13,270 nt of DNA, taken from positions 1-13,270 of the forward strand of contig JAQUNE010000023.1 of assembly GCA_028717765.1 (NCBI GenBank). The letters run 5' to 3'. A model generated the notes under the pieces. The model made no database searches, was not told the origin of the DNA, and saw nothing but the letters and a program-made list of their open reading frames with translations. This document shows, piece after piece, positions 5,943-13,270 of this stretch. How positions within the stretch are numbered: position 1 is the first letter of the stretch; each line of letters opens with the position of its first letter. Origin of the DNA: Candidatus Omnitrophota bacterium (GTDB lineage Bacteria; Omnitrophota; Koll11; Gygaellales; Profunditerraquicolaceae). A program made the translations under genes and the position numbers.

Positions 5943-7124
5943 TTACGGCTTTAGGTCAGCATTTTTTAGGTATGCGATCACCTCTGGGGTTAAGTCGTCG
6001 CAGGAAAAAAATGTCACACCATCCGGATTTAAACTTCTAATTATTTGATATTGTTCCTGAAAAACTTCTGGATTATCTTTAAGCAAGAAAAGGCCGATCC
6101 CGACGAAAACCTTACCTTTCTGCCGCTGCGCTAAAGCAGACCTCACAACCTCTTTAGTTAATTGCTGATCAGGCGAATAATTCATTAAAACCACATAATC
6201 AACTATTCCTTCTTCAAGCCAAAGCGGCCAGTCTTGAAATAAGCTAGCATACGCGCGTTCTGCCGAAGGAACCACTGCGCAGGAAACAAGCATCTGCGGA
6301 TATTTTTCTTTGAGATGCTTATCTATTCTCCTGACTAAACTGTTTACCTGCTGGCGCCTCCAATTATCCCAGAGAGAGAATTCTTTCTCCGTCTTTAACC
6401 CTGACAAAGGGTCAATTCCCGTAACCGAACTAAAATGTTCAATATTTTTTTCGCCATAACCATAACTTATACCAAATTTACTGAATTTTGATCCGGGAAT
6501 AAAAGGCACGGTCATCGGATAACGCACATAATCAAGATGTACACCGCTAAAAAGAGGGTAGCGTTTTACTATTTCTTCAACAATAGCTATCAGAAACCTG
6601 GCAACCCGGGAATCTCCCGGCTCAAGAAAATATTGCTCTTCCCTTAAATAATATTTGTCTGATTCCAAGGGATTTTGCCTGCCGGAAGGCCGTAAATACT
6701 GATCCTTAGTAAGGATACTTTTTCCAAATTTCTTTACGATATCCGCCTCTTCATTCTGACCCAGGCTTAAAAGATTTACCCAGGCAAATACCTTGATATT
6801 ATTGTCCTTTGCTTGCCTTAAAAGAAAATCTATTGCATCAGCCTTAGCGCTTTTAAGCATGTCTTCATATTTTGACTTATCTAAAATAGTAGAATCATAA
6901 TAAGCCTTTCCGGATTGATAGACCTGTAAATAAATCTCGTTAATTTTCGCTTCTTTACACAAAGCGATGAGGTCAGTTACTGCTTTTTTTGAATAGAGTA
7001 CTTTCTTCGCAGAAAACACAGTCACCCAGACCCCCTTGCCCATCTCTGCTTGCTGGGCAAAGCCACAACGCAAAAGAGAGAAAAAAGCAATTATCAATAA
7101 CACTGCTTGTTTTTTAATCATCAT
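5943..7124 (-). CDS. secreted GHL10-family (glycosyl hydrolase-like 10) protein
   Basis: This 393-residue protein begins with a signal peptide: two lysines, a hydrophobic stretch (about 7-18) and a likely signal peptidase I site after G-F-A (Ala23). Cys20 follows L-L-R, which is not a valid lipobox. The mature part matches the GHL10/DUF187 TIM-barrel family: G-V-W-V-T-V at the start, FAWVN (113-117), the signature HLDYVRYP (196-203), WDNWRRQQV (252-260), QDWPLW (297-302) and VVLMNY (311-316). Members are thought to cleave or bind envelope or environmental polysaccharides, but the substrate is mostly unknown, and I cannot assign one here. It starts with two consecutive ATGs nine bases after queH, without a Shine-Dalgarno sequence. 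It is the only exported protein in this gene train and sits between queH and queA. Confidence 0.88.
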   Translation of the reverse strand: MMIKKQAVLLIIAFFSLLRCGFAQQAEMGKGVWVTVFSAKKVLYSKKAVTDLIALCKEAKINEIYLQVYQSGKAYYDSTILDKSKYEDMLKSAKADAIDFLLRQAKDNNIKVFAWVNLLSLGQNEEADIVKKFGKSILTKDQYLRPSGRQNPLESDKYYLREEQYFLEPGDSRVARFLIAIVEEIVKRYPLFSGVHLDYVRYPMTVPFIPGSKFSKFGISYGYGEKNIEHFSSVTGIDPLSGLKTEKEFSLWDNWRRQQVNSLVRRIDKHLKEKYPQMLVSCAVVPSAERAYASLFQDWPLWLEEGIVDYVVLMNYSPDQQLTKEVVRSALAQRQKGKVFVGIGLFLLKDNPEVFQEQYQIIRSLNPDGVTFFSCDDLTPEVIAYLKNADLKP

Positions 7125-7133
7125 TAGAAAAAA

Positions 7134-7667
7134 TTATCGGTGTTTTTTATGACTAAGAGCCTCGGAATGCACGCAGCCGCAATATTTTTGGCAGTAAATA
7201 CCTCTGCGCTTTGCTTCTTCATGAGCTTCTCTATATCCCAAACGGAAATCTTCATAGTAAAACTCTATCTTTTCCTCATCGGAAATATTCTTACCGATTG
7301 TTTTGAGTGCCTCGTGGTCCTGATGAGGGCTAACCAGCAAAGTCGTAGAAAAGTATTCAAACTGTTTTTCTTTTGCTTCTTTGGCAGTTTTCTTCAGCCG
7401 CAGTGTCCAACAACTTAAGCATCTTTCCTTACCATCTTTATTTTTTGTTACTTCGGTATATTCTTCGGGTTTATATTCGGGGTAAATAATTTCGATCCCG
7501 GCGTCCTGGTTAAAAGATTCCAGCGCTGCTTTTCTCTTTAAATACTCTTCTTGCGGATAGATATTCGGATTATAAAAAAACCCAACTATGCTCGCCCCTT
7601 TTTCCTTTAATCTTTTCAAGGGATAAATGATGCATGGCGCGCAACAAGTATGGAGCAATATCTTCAT
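7134..7667 (-). CDS. queH: epoxyqueuosine reductase QueH (DUF208)
   Basis: This 177-residue protein matches QueH, the iron-dependent enzyme unrelated to QueG that reduces epoxyqueuosine to queuosine in tRNA. It starts HTCCAPC (6-12), with Cys8, Cys9 and Cys12. It continues with GFFYNPNIYP (29-38), a second pair Cys83/Cys86 in RCLSCW, the segment TTLLVSPHQD (108-117) and a third cluster Cys159/Cys163/Cys165. QueH family cysteines bind a [4Fe-4S] cluster beside a second metal site. The ATG (7667-7665) is preceded by GAGGGG, which begins in the ruvB TAG stop. With queA and tgt downstream it completes the tRNA-bound steps of queuosine synthesis. Confidence 0.94.
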   Translation of the reverse strand: MKILLHTCCAPCIIYPLKRLKEKGASIVGFFYNPNIYPQEEYLKRKAALESFNQDAGIEIIYPEYKPEEYTEVTKNKDGKERCLSCWTLRLKKTAKEAKEKQFEYFSTTLLVSPHQDHEALKTIGKNISDEEKIEFYYEDFRLGYREAHEEAKRRGIYCQKYCGCVHSEALSHKKHR

Positions 7668-7675
7668 AATCCCCT

Positions 7676-8746
7676 CTATTTTTCAAATAATTCTGATTGT
7701 TTTTCTTTATTCTTGAGCCCGAAATGTGCGTAGGCTTGCTTAGTAACCAGCCTACCGCGGGAAGTGCGCTTTAAGTAACCTGCCTGTAACAAAAACGGTT
7801 CAATTGTATCGACAATCGTATCAACTTCTTCGTTTAAAGTAGCTGCCAGCGATTCAACACCTACCGGCCCGCCTTCATAAATCTCAATAATTGTCTTTAA
7901 GACCTTGCGGTCATAATCATCTAATCCGCCTTGATCGATCCCCAATTCTTGCAGAGTTTCTTTGGCGATAGAAAGACTAACCTTTGCCAGCTTTTTTACC
8001 TGCGCATAATCCCTGACCCTGCGCAATAACCGGTTCGCAATCCGCGGGGTTCCGCGGGCACGCCGGGCAATCTCATCTGCCGCTTCGGAATCGATTTCCA
8101 GGCTTAAAATTTTTGCCGAATGCTTGATAATCTTTGCCAGGTCCTCAACCCGGTAAAAATCCAGATGGTAAAAAATCCCGAATCTGCTGCGTAGCGGAGA
8201 AGCCAAAAGCCCGGTCCTGGTGGTAGCACCTATTAAGGTAAAGGGCTTTAAATTAAATTTTATCGTCCGGGCAAATTGCCCTTTATCAATCACAAAATCA
8301 ATCTGAAAATTCTCCATTGCCGGATATAAAAATTCTTCCACAACTTTAGAAAGCCGGTGGATCTCATCGATAAAAAGGATATCCCCTTTTTCCAGGTTAG
8401 TAAGGATGCCGATTAGATCTCCTGCCCTTTCAATAGCCGGACCGCTAGTGGCAGTGATCTTAGTGCCCATTTCATGTGCTACGATGTGCGCCAGAGAAGT
8501 TTTCCCTAATCCGGGAGGGCCGGAGAAAAGTAAATGTTCTAAAGGCTCTTTTCTTTGTTTGGCAGCAGTGAGGCAAATTTTTAAATTATCAACTAGCTCC
8601 TTCTGGCCGACAAATTCCGTGAGCTTCTTCGGCCGCAAGGAGATATTAAGCACCACATCTTCCTCGGTCTCGCTCTCGGCATTAAAAATCTCCGGCTGCA
8701 AAAGCGGCTGCCCCTTAATTAGTTTCTCTCTCGTTTCTTCGGTCAT
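7676..8746 (-). CDS. ruvB: Holliday junction branch-migration ATPase RuvB
   Basis: This 356-residue AAA+ motor drives branch migration of Holliday junctions together with RuvA. Visible are Walker A GPPGLGKT (76-83), Walker B ILFIDEIH (123-130), the sensor segment GATTRTG (173-179), an arginine-finger region LRSRFG (185-190) and the C-terminal winged helix with G-G-P-V-G-V-E-S-L-A. Length is typical, with a somewhat long N-terminal extension before SLRPKKLTEFVGQ. The start ATG lies 32 bases inside scpA and has no clear ribosome-binding site, so coupling is likely. The usual partners ruvA and ruvC are not adjacent. Confidence 0.98.
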   Translation of the reverse strand: MTEETREKLIKGQPLLQPEIFNAESETEEDVVLNISLRPKKLTEFVGQKELVDNLKICLTAAKQRKEPLEHLLFSGPPGLGKTSLAHIVAHEMGTKITATSGPAIERAGDLIGILTNLEKGDILFIDEIHRLSKVVEEFLYPAMENFQIDFVIDKGQFARTIKFNLKPFTLIGATTRTGLLASPLRSRFGIFYHLDFYRVEDLAKIIKHSAKILSLEIDSEAADEIARRARGTPRIANRLLRRVRDYAQVKKLAKVSLSIAKETLQELGIDQGGLDDYDRKVLKTIIEIYEGGPVGVESLAATLNEEVDTIVDTIEPFLLQAGYLKRTSRGRLVTKQAYAHFGLKNKEKQSELFEK

Positions 8747-9473
8747 AGGGAATAATATTATTTTTATTTCTGGTAATTTCTATATCTTCAAAAAGCCCTT
8801 TCTGGATGGCAATGATTTCTTTCATCCTGATCAGCTCCAGGATCGAAAGAAAAGTCACAATAGTTTCGATCTTATTCTTGGCTGCTTGGAATAATTCAGA
8901 AAGGGCAACACTAGGCCTCTCCAGTAAGAGATGTAAAATTTGATGTACTTTTTCTTCGATGGTGAATTCGTCTTTAAAAACCTCATAAAAAACTTCTTTA
9001 GGGACTTCTTCTAAGGCTTTGGAAAAAGCACTGATCAGATCGAAAATACTCGCTTCAAAATATATTTCCTTTTCCGTAGGCAGTTCTGCCTGATCAAGTG
9101 GCTTGGGCCGCTTAAAAACTTCCTGCTGCCCCAACTCTCTCTGACGCAAACTCTCTGCTACTTCTTTAAACTTTTCGTATTCCAGGAGCCTGCGTACTAA
9201 TTCTGCGCGCGGATCCTCTTCTTCTTCCTGATTCTCTTCTGCCTGCGCCGGAAGCAGCAACTTAGACTTAATCTGCATTAATGTTGCGGCCATGACCAGG
9301 AATTCTCCGGCAATATTCAGATCCAATAACTTCATTAACTCCAGATAAGCCAGATATTGGTCGGTAACCTTGGCAATGGGAATATCGTAAATATTAAGGT
9401 GGTCCTTCTTTACCAAATACAATAATAAATCCAACGGCCCTTCGAAAATCTCTAATTTAATTTTATAAGCCAT
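8715..9473 (-). CDS. scpA: segregation and condensation protein A (kleisin)
   Basis: This 252-residue protein is the kleisin subunit that bridges SMC heads in the bacterial condensin. The N-terminal helical domain begins with I-F-E-G-P-L-D-L-L-L-Y-L (9-20) and includes EFLVMAATLMQIKSKLLLP (57-75). An acidic linker rich in Glu (79-87) follows, and the C-terminal winged helix (about 170-230) ends in LIRMKEIIAIQ. Length is typical. It starts with an ATG that shares one base with the trpS stop (TAATG), a classical coupling arrangement. The 3' end overlaps ruvB by 32 bases. scpB, which usually sits next to scpA, is not here. Confidence 0.95.
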   Translation of the reverse strand: MAYKIKLEIFEGPLDLLLYLVKKDHLNIYDIPIAKVTDQYLAYLELMKLLDLNIAGEFLVMAATLMQIKSKLLLPAQAEENQEEEEDPRAELVRRLLEYEKFKEVAESLRQRELGQQEVFKRPKPLDQAELPTEKEIYFEASIFDLISAFSKALEEVPKEVFYEVFKDEFTIEEKVHQILHLLLERPSVALSELFQAAKNKIETIVTFLSILELIRMKEIIAIQKGLFEDIEITRNKNNIIPYDRRNERETN

Positions 9474-10456
9474 TATAATAAATGCAGTAGTTTTTTTGTT
9501 TGCGTAATAGTTTCTTTGGCGATGGCCTGGGCCTTTTCTCTGCCCTGTTCTAAAATTGCCGAGAGCTTTTCTTTATCATGCAAAAGCTCTTTTCTCTTCT
9601 CTTGAATGGGGGTAAGATATTTCACTAGGACCTCCGCGAGTTCTTTTTTACAATCAGTGCAGCCGATTTGCGCCTTACGGCAGGCGGACGCGATCTCCTT
9701 GGCTCTTTCCGGAGCAAATACTTCATAGTAACTGTGCACATTACATTTTTCCGGGTGTCCTGGGTCTGTGAGTTTTACCCGCAGAGGATCGGTAAACATG
9801 CTTTGAATTTTTGTACGGATTGCTTTAGGTTCTTCGGAAAGTGCGATAAAATTATTGTAACTCTTGCTCATTTTCCGGCCGTCTAATCCCATTAATCTTG
9901 ATGATTTGGTTAAAAGTGCCTCTGGATCAGGAAAAACTTTATCCTGGTATAAACTGTTAAAGCGCCTGGCGATTTCCCGGGTTAGTTCCAGATGCGGTAA
10001 TTGATCCTCTCCTACGGGAACTACTTGGGCTTTATATAATAAAATATCCGCAGCCTGTAAAACCGGATAGCCTAAAAAACCATAAGTACTTAAATCTCTC
10101 CCCGTAACCTCGCGTAATTGTTCCTTATAAGTCGGGCAACGCTCCAGCCACCCCAAAGGTGTAATCAGGGAAAAAATGGTAAACAATTCCAGGTGCTCTT
10201 TAATCTGCGACTGGATAAAAATCGCGCACTTATCCGCAGAGATGCCACAGGCAATCCAATCCACAACATTATCAATAATGTTTTCTTGTAACTGCTCCGG
10301 CTTCTCATATTCTGACATTAAAGCGTGCCAATCGGCAACCATAAAAAAGCATTCATAATTATCCTGTAATTTTATCCAGTTATCCAAAGCGCCTACTAAA
10401 TGCCCCAAATGTAGCTTCCCCGTCGGGCGCATCCCACTTAAGATACGTTTTTTCAT
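9473..10456 (-). CDS. trpS: tryptophanyl-tRNA synthetase, likely [4Fe-4S]-binding type
   Basis: This 327-residue class I synthetase charges tRNA-Trp. It has the HIGH-type HLGH (16-19) in PTGKLHLGHLVGAL and KMSKS (195-199) in DGRKMSKSYNN. In the C-terminal anticodon-binding half, Cys238, Cys259, Cys266 and Cys269 form C-x20-C-x6-C-x2-C. As I recall it, the Thermotoga maritima enzyme, which was found to hold a [4Fe-4S] cluster there, has C-x22-C-x6-C-x2-C. I therefore infer a cluster here too. The ATG is two bases after the infB stop, with GAGGA (10467-10471) inside the last infB codons as ribosome-binding site. The stop overlaps the scpA start (TAATG). Confidence 0.97.
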   Translation of the reverse strand: MKKRILSGMRPTGKLHLGHLVGALDNWIKLQDNYECFFMVADWHALMSEYEKPEQLQENIIDNVVDWIACGISADKCAIFIQSQIKEHLELFTIFSLITPLGWLERCPTYKEQLREVTGRDLSTYGFLGYPVLQAADILLYKAQVVPVGEDQLPHLELTREIARRFNSLYQDKVFPDPEALLTKSSRLMGLDGRKMSKSYNNFIALSEEPKAIRTKIQSMFTDPLRVKLTDPGHPEKCNVHSYYEVFAPERAKEIASACRKAQIGCTDCKKELAEVLVKYLTPIQEKRKELLHDKEKLSAILEQGREKAQAIAKETITQTKKLLHLL

Positions 10457-10458
10457 GA

Positions 10459-12603
10459 TTATAATTTCCTCGCGATTTTTTCTATTTCGTAAGCTTCGAT
10501 CACATCGCCTTCCTGGAGATTATCAAAGCCGACCAAAGTGATCCCGCATTCAAAACCTTCTGCCACTTCTTTCACATCATCCTTAAAACGTTTAAGGCCA
10601 GAAATATTGCCTTCAAAAATTACTTCGCCGTTTCTCACCAGATTAACCTGGCTACCACGGCTAACCTTACCCTTCGAAACAAAACATCCCGCCACTATTC
10701 CGGAGCGCGTTAATTTAAAAACTTTCCTTACTTCTACCCTGCCTAAGAAATTTTTTTTCAGTTTTGGCTCAAGCATCCCTTCTAACGCGGCTTTAAGCTC
10801 GTTACCCAATTCATAGATAATATTATAGAGCTTAATTTCCACGCCTTCTTTAGCAGATAAATCTTTTGCCAGATCATCTGCCTTAATATTAAAACCTAAA
10901 ATCAAGGCGTTCGAGGCAACTGCTAAAATAACGTCGGAAGAATTAATATTGCCTACACCTTCATGGATCACTTCCATTTTAATTTCCGGTGTAGAGATTT
11001 TACTAATCACGTCCTTAATTGCTTCCAAGGAACCCTGAACATCTGCCTTAATAATTAATTTTAATTCTTTGATCTTGCCTTCTTTAATATTAGCGTATAG
11101 ATCCTCAAGGCTAATGCGTTTAATAGTCTTGATCTGGCGTTGTTTTTCCTGTTCCCGGCGTAATTCCACCAGGTCCTTTGCCTGTTTATCGCTTTCTAAG
11201 GCAAAAAATTGTTCTCCGGCGTCAGGAATACCGGATAAACCAAGAACCTCAACTGGATGAGAAGGCAAGGCCTGGGTTACCGCATGCCCTAAATGATTAA
11301 ACATCCCACGGATCTTACCATAACAGCTACCAACTACGATGTTATCATTTAAATGAAGAGTACCGTTCTGGATCAAAAGTGTAGCTACTGGCCCGCGCCC
11401 TTTAGACATCTTAGCTTCAATGACAATTCCGCGCGCCAGGCGACTGGGATTTGCTCTTAACTCTAAAATCTGCGCTTCCAGAAGGATCATCTCCAGCAGA
11501 TCATCGATCCCCTTGCCGGTCTTTGCGGAAACCGGTACAGTAATGGTCTTACCACCCCAGTCTTCAGCCATCAGGTTAAGTTCAGAAAGCTGCTTCTTTA
11601 CCTGATCAAGATTTGCCTGCGGCTTATCAATTTTATTCACCGCCACGATAATTGAGACGCCAGCTGCGCGGGCATGGTCAATGGCTTCCCTGGTCTGTGG
11701 CATTACTCCGTCATCCGCAGCTACCACTAACACTACAATATCAGTAACACTTGCCCCGCGTGCACGCATTGCGGTAAAAGCTTCATGGCCAGGCGTATCA
11801 AGAAAAGTAATTTCTCCTGTCGGCAGATTCACCCGATAGGCACCGATATGTTGTGTTATCCCGCCGTGTTCGCTATCAACTACCTTGGTTTGCCGGATCG
11901 CATCCAAGAGAGAAGTCTTGCCATGGTCAACATGCCCCATAAAAGTTACGATCGCGGGGCGCAATTTTAAATCCTGCGTTTTATCAATAGTCTCGTGTAT
12001 TTTTAAGGCCAGTTCTTCTTCAGTGGGCGCTTGCTTAATTTCATATCCGTATTTTTCACAAATTAACGCTGCTATTTTCTCGTCTAAAAACTGGTTGATT
12101 CCCGCCATTACTTTCATGTCCATCAAAAATTTAATCAGCACCGATGGCTTCTCCTGCAACCTGATCGCCAGATCCTTAAGTGTAATCGGAAGCTGCAATT
12201 CCAATTCCTTTAATACTTTCTTTACTACCGGTGCAGGCGTCGGTATGGCTGGTTTACTTTCCACAGGAGGGATGACTTTTTTTACCTCTTTTACCGGTGG
12301 CTTAGGGAGAACTACTGGCGGAACATGCTCTTTTGGCTTAGGGGTGATAATTTCTTTCGGTTTCTCTTCAACAATAACCCTCGGCTTGATTGCCGGATAG
12401 ATAATTTGCGGCTTTAGTTCTTTTTCCTTAATAACCTTAACTTCCTTTTCACGCGGCTTAGTAATTTTTTTTACCGCGGAAGCTTTATGTATTGGTTTAG
12501 CTATCTTTGTTTTTACTTGCGCAACTGGCTTAGTAGTTTTCTTCTTAGGAAGAACTTTTTCTTTTTTTGCCACTTTCGCCGTTTTTTTAGTCTTGGTTAC
12601 CAT
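10459..12603 (-). CDS. infB: translation initiation factor IF-2
   Basis: This 714-residue GTPase brings initiator fMet-tRNA to the 30S subunit and promotes subunit joining. The N-terminal 130 residues are a low-complexity Lys/Pro/Val-rich tail. An IF2_N-type domain (about 133-190, with T-L-K-D-L-A-I-R-L) follows, then the G domain: G1 GHVDHGKT (223-230), G3 DTPGH (269-273), G4 NKID (323-326) and S-A-K. Domains II, III and IV complete the protein. The size is on the short side for bacterial IF-2. ATG at 12603-12601 is preceded by GAGGG that starts in the nusA stop codon. nusA-infB is the classical order, but trpS follows directly instead of rbfA. Confidence 0.98.
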   Translation of the reverse strand: MVTKTKKTAKVAKKEKVLPKKKTTKPVAQVKTKIAKPIHKASAVKKITKPREKEVKVIKEKELKPQIIYPAIKPRVIVEEKPKEIITPKPKEHVPPVVLPKPPVKEVKKVIPPVESKPAIPTPAPVVKKVLKELELQLPITLKDLAIRLQEKPSVLIKFLMDMKVMAGINQFLDEKIAALICEKYGYEIKQAPTEEELALKIHETIDKTQDLKLRPAIVTFMGHVDHGKTSLLDAIRQTKVVDSEHGGITQHIGAYRVNLPTGEITFLDTPGHEAFTAMRARGASVTDIVVLVVAADDGVMPQTREAIDHARAAGVSIIVAVNKIDKPQANLDQVKKQLSELNLMAEDWGGKTITVPVSAKTGKGIDDLLEMILLEAQILELRANPSRLARGIVIEAKMSKGRGPVATLLIQNGTLHLNDNIVVGSCYGKIRGMFNHLGHAVTQALPSHPVEVLGLSGIPDAGEQFFALESDKQAKDLVELRREQEKQRQIKTIKRISLEDLYANIKEGKIKELKLIIKADVQGSLEAIKDVISKISTPEIKMEVIHEGVGNINSSDVILAVASNALILGFNIKADDLAKDLSAKEGVEIKLYNIIYELGNELKAALEGMLEPKLKKNFLGRVEVRKVFKLTRSGIVAGCFVSKGKVSRGSQVNLVRNGEVIFEGNISGLKRFKDDVKEVAEGFECGITLVGFDNLQEGDVIEAYEIEKIARKL

Positions 12604-12608
12604 AAATG

Positions 12609-12615
12609 CCCTCTA
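12609..12615 (-). promoter_or_regulatory. infB ribosome-binding site fused to the nusA stop codon
   Basis: On the minus strand TAGAGGG joins the nusA TAG stop (12615-12613) to the GAGGG Shine-Dalgarno sequence, five bases before the infB ATG. The same TAGAGGG arrangement occurs at the ruvB-queH junction (7672-7678). It implies that a ribosome ending nusA finishes on top of the infB initiation site. Confidence 0.65.
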
Positions 12616-13270
12616 TTCTTTTTTTGCTGGTATTTCTTCTTGAAGCTTTTTAGCTTCCTCGATTATTTTCTCGGCTTTTTTTTCGCCGATACCTTTTACC
12701 TGCAATAAATCTTCTGGCTTCCCCGCAAGGATATCTTCTACACTGTTAAAACCCGCGGCCTTAAGGCCTTCTAATATTTTCTCTTTAACTGTAGATAGTT
12801 CTTCTATGGGAATTCCAGTTTTTGCTTTTTTAGTTTTCTTTGTTTTCTTGGCTTTCTTTGTTTCTGTTGCTTCTTCCTGCGGCACTTCTTCTGCTTGGGC
12901 TACTTCGCCTTCTTTAGCTTTAGCGGCTTCAGCAGCAGCGGCAGCGGTAGCTTTAGTACGAATATCTAGCTCCCAGCCGATTAAGCGGGAAGCAAGGCGT
13001 ACATTCTGCCCATGCTTACCAATAGACAAAGAAAGCTGGTCATCATCAACGATTACTTCTGCTTTTTGATTCTCTTTATCCAATTTTATTTCTGCGATTT
13101 TTGCCGGCGATAACGCAGCTTTAATATATTCCCTGATATCATCATTGTATCTAACAATATCGATTTTTTCGCCTTGAATTTCATTAACAATATTTCGTAC
13201 ACGGTTACCGCGCATCCCTACACAAGCCCCCACAGAATCTACCTTTTCATTTTTCGACCAGACTGCGATT
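12613..13270 (-). CDS. nusA: transcription termination/antitermination factor NusA, C-terminal part (5' end beyond window)
   Basis: The frame is open to the right edge, giving 219 visible codons. The visible part starts I-A-V-W-S-K-N-E-K-V-D and runs into KH1 with GACVGMRGNRV (visible residues 14-24). KH2 follows with S-I-G-K-H-G-Q-N-V-R-L-A-S-R-L. These RNA-binding domains follow the S1 domain, which lies outside the window. After them come an Ala/Glu linker, a Lys/Thr tract (KKAKKTKKTKK) and a C-terminal helix-hairpin-helix domain with LLQVKGIGEKKAEKII. NusA binds RNA polymerase and modulates pausing, termination and antitermination. A GTG at 13233 is not the start, because the conserved NusA sequence continues upstream of it. 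The stop TAG overlaps the infB ribosome-binding site. Confidence 0.97.
   Translation of the reverse strand, partial: IAVWSKNEKVDSVGACVGMRGNRVRNIVNEIQGEKIDIVRYNDDIREYIKAALSPAKIAEIKLDKENQKAEVIVDDDQLSLSIGKHGQNVRLASRLIGWELDIRTKATAAAAAEAAKAKEGEVAQAEEVPQEEATETKKAKKTKKTKKAKTGIPIEELSTVKEKILEGLKAAGFNSVEDILAGKPEDLLQVKGIGEKKAEKIIEEAKKLQEEIPAKKE

Noticed and set aside
7065..7067. Lipoprotein signal in the GHL10 protein (Cys20)
   Set aside because: The residues before Cys20 are Leu-Leu-Arg. An Arg at -1 does not fit a lipobox, so cleavage by signal peptidase I after Ala23 is more likely.
8406..8894. 162-codon plus-strand open frame spanning the ruvB/scpA overlap
   Set aside because: Antisense to two well-conserved genes, with no recognisable motif or ribosome-binding site.
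11885..12400. 171-codon plus-strand open frame opposite infB
   Set aside because: Antisense to the conserved G-domain and the Pro/Lys-rich tail of IF-2. Its Ser/Thr/Gly/Phe-rich composition is the expected complement of Lys/Pro codons.
1..13270. CRISPR array, tRNA/rRNA genes, prophage or defence genes
   Set aside because: I looked on both strands for evenly spaced direct repeats, cloverleaf-like segments and phage or defence signature proteins and saw none.

Overview
The window reads as one chromosomal, bacterial, minus-strand gene train. All sixteen recognisable genes point the same way, most are separated by fewer than 30 bases or overlap, and the standard genetic code fits (TAA, TAG and TGA stops; ATG, GTG and TTG starts). 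Reading in the direction of transcription, from the right edge to the left, the order is nusA (5' end missing), infB, trpS, scpA, ruvB, queH, a secreted GHL10-family protein, queA, tgt, trmD, rplS, rnhB, yraN, fchA, folD and metF (only the first 61 codons). AT-rich host DNA, an acetogen-style fchA/folD/metF set and a secreted GHL10 protein suggest an anaerobic bacterium. A candidate-phylum lineage such as Omnitrophota is possible, but this is a low-confidence guess.

The genes fall into five blocks. Transcription and translation: nusA, infB, trpS (12.6-13.3 kb down to 9.5 kb). Chromosome maintenance: scpA and ruvB (8.7-9.5 and 7.7-8.7 kb). Queuosine modification of tRNA G34: queH, queA and tgt, interrupted by the secreted GHL10 gene (3.8-7.7 kb), running into trmD (m1G37). 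The classical trmD-rplS-rnhB-yraN block (1.8-3.8 kb). One-carbon folate metabolism: fchA-folD-metF (1-1.8 kb). Most junctions look translationally coupled, and I see no intrinsic terminator within the window.

Three things stand out. First, the only real intergenic gap (184-371) holds a GC-rich, about 165-bp palindromic element at 210-374. It has 32-bp imperfect terminal inverted repeats, two internal inverted repeats and TA at both ends, and the folD stop codon sits inside its right end. It looks like a MITE-like or structured repeat element. Second, FolD carries Gln at the position of the lysine needed for cyclohydrolase activity and Glu in place of a conserved active-site Asp. It is probably dehydrogenase-only, with the adjacent FchA doing the cyclohydrolase step. 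Third, TrpRS carries a four-cysteine motif close to that of the [4Fe-4S]-containing Thermotoga enzyme.

Otherwise the genes are ordinary housekeeping genes. I did not find a defence system, prophage, CRISPR array or tRNA/rRNA gene.
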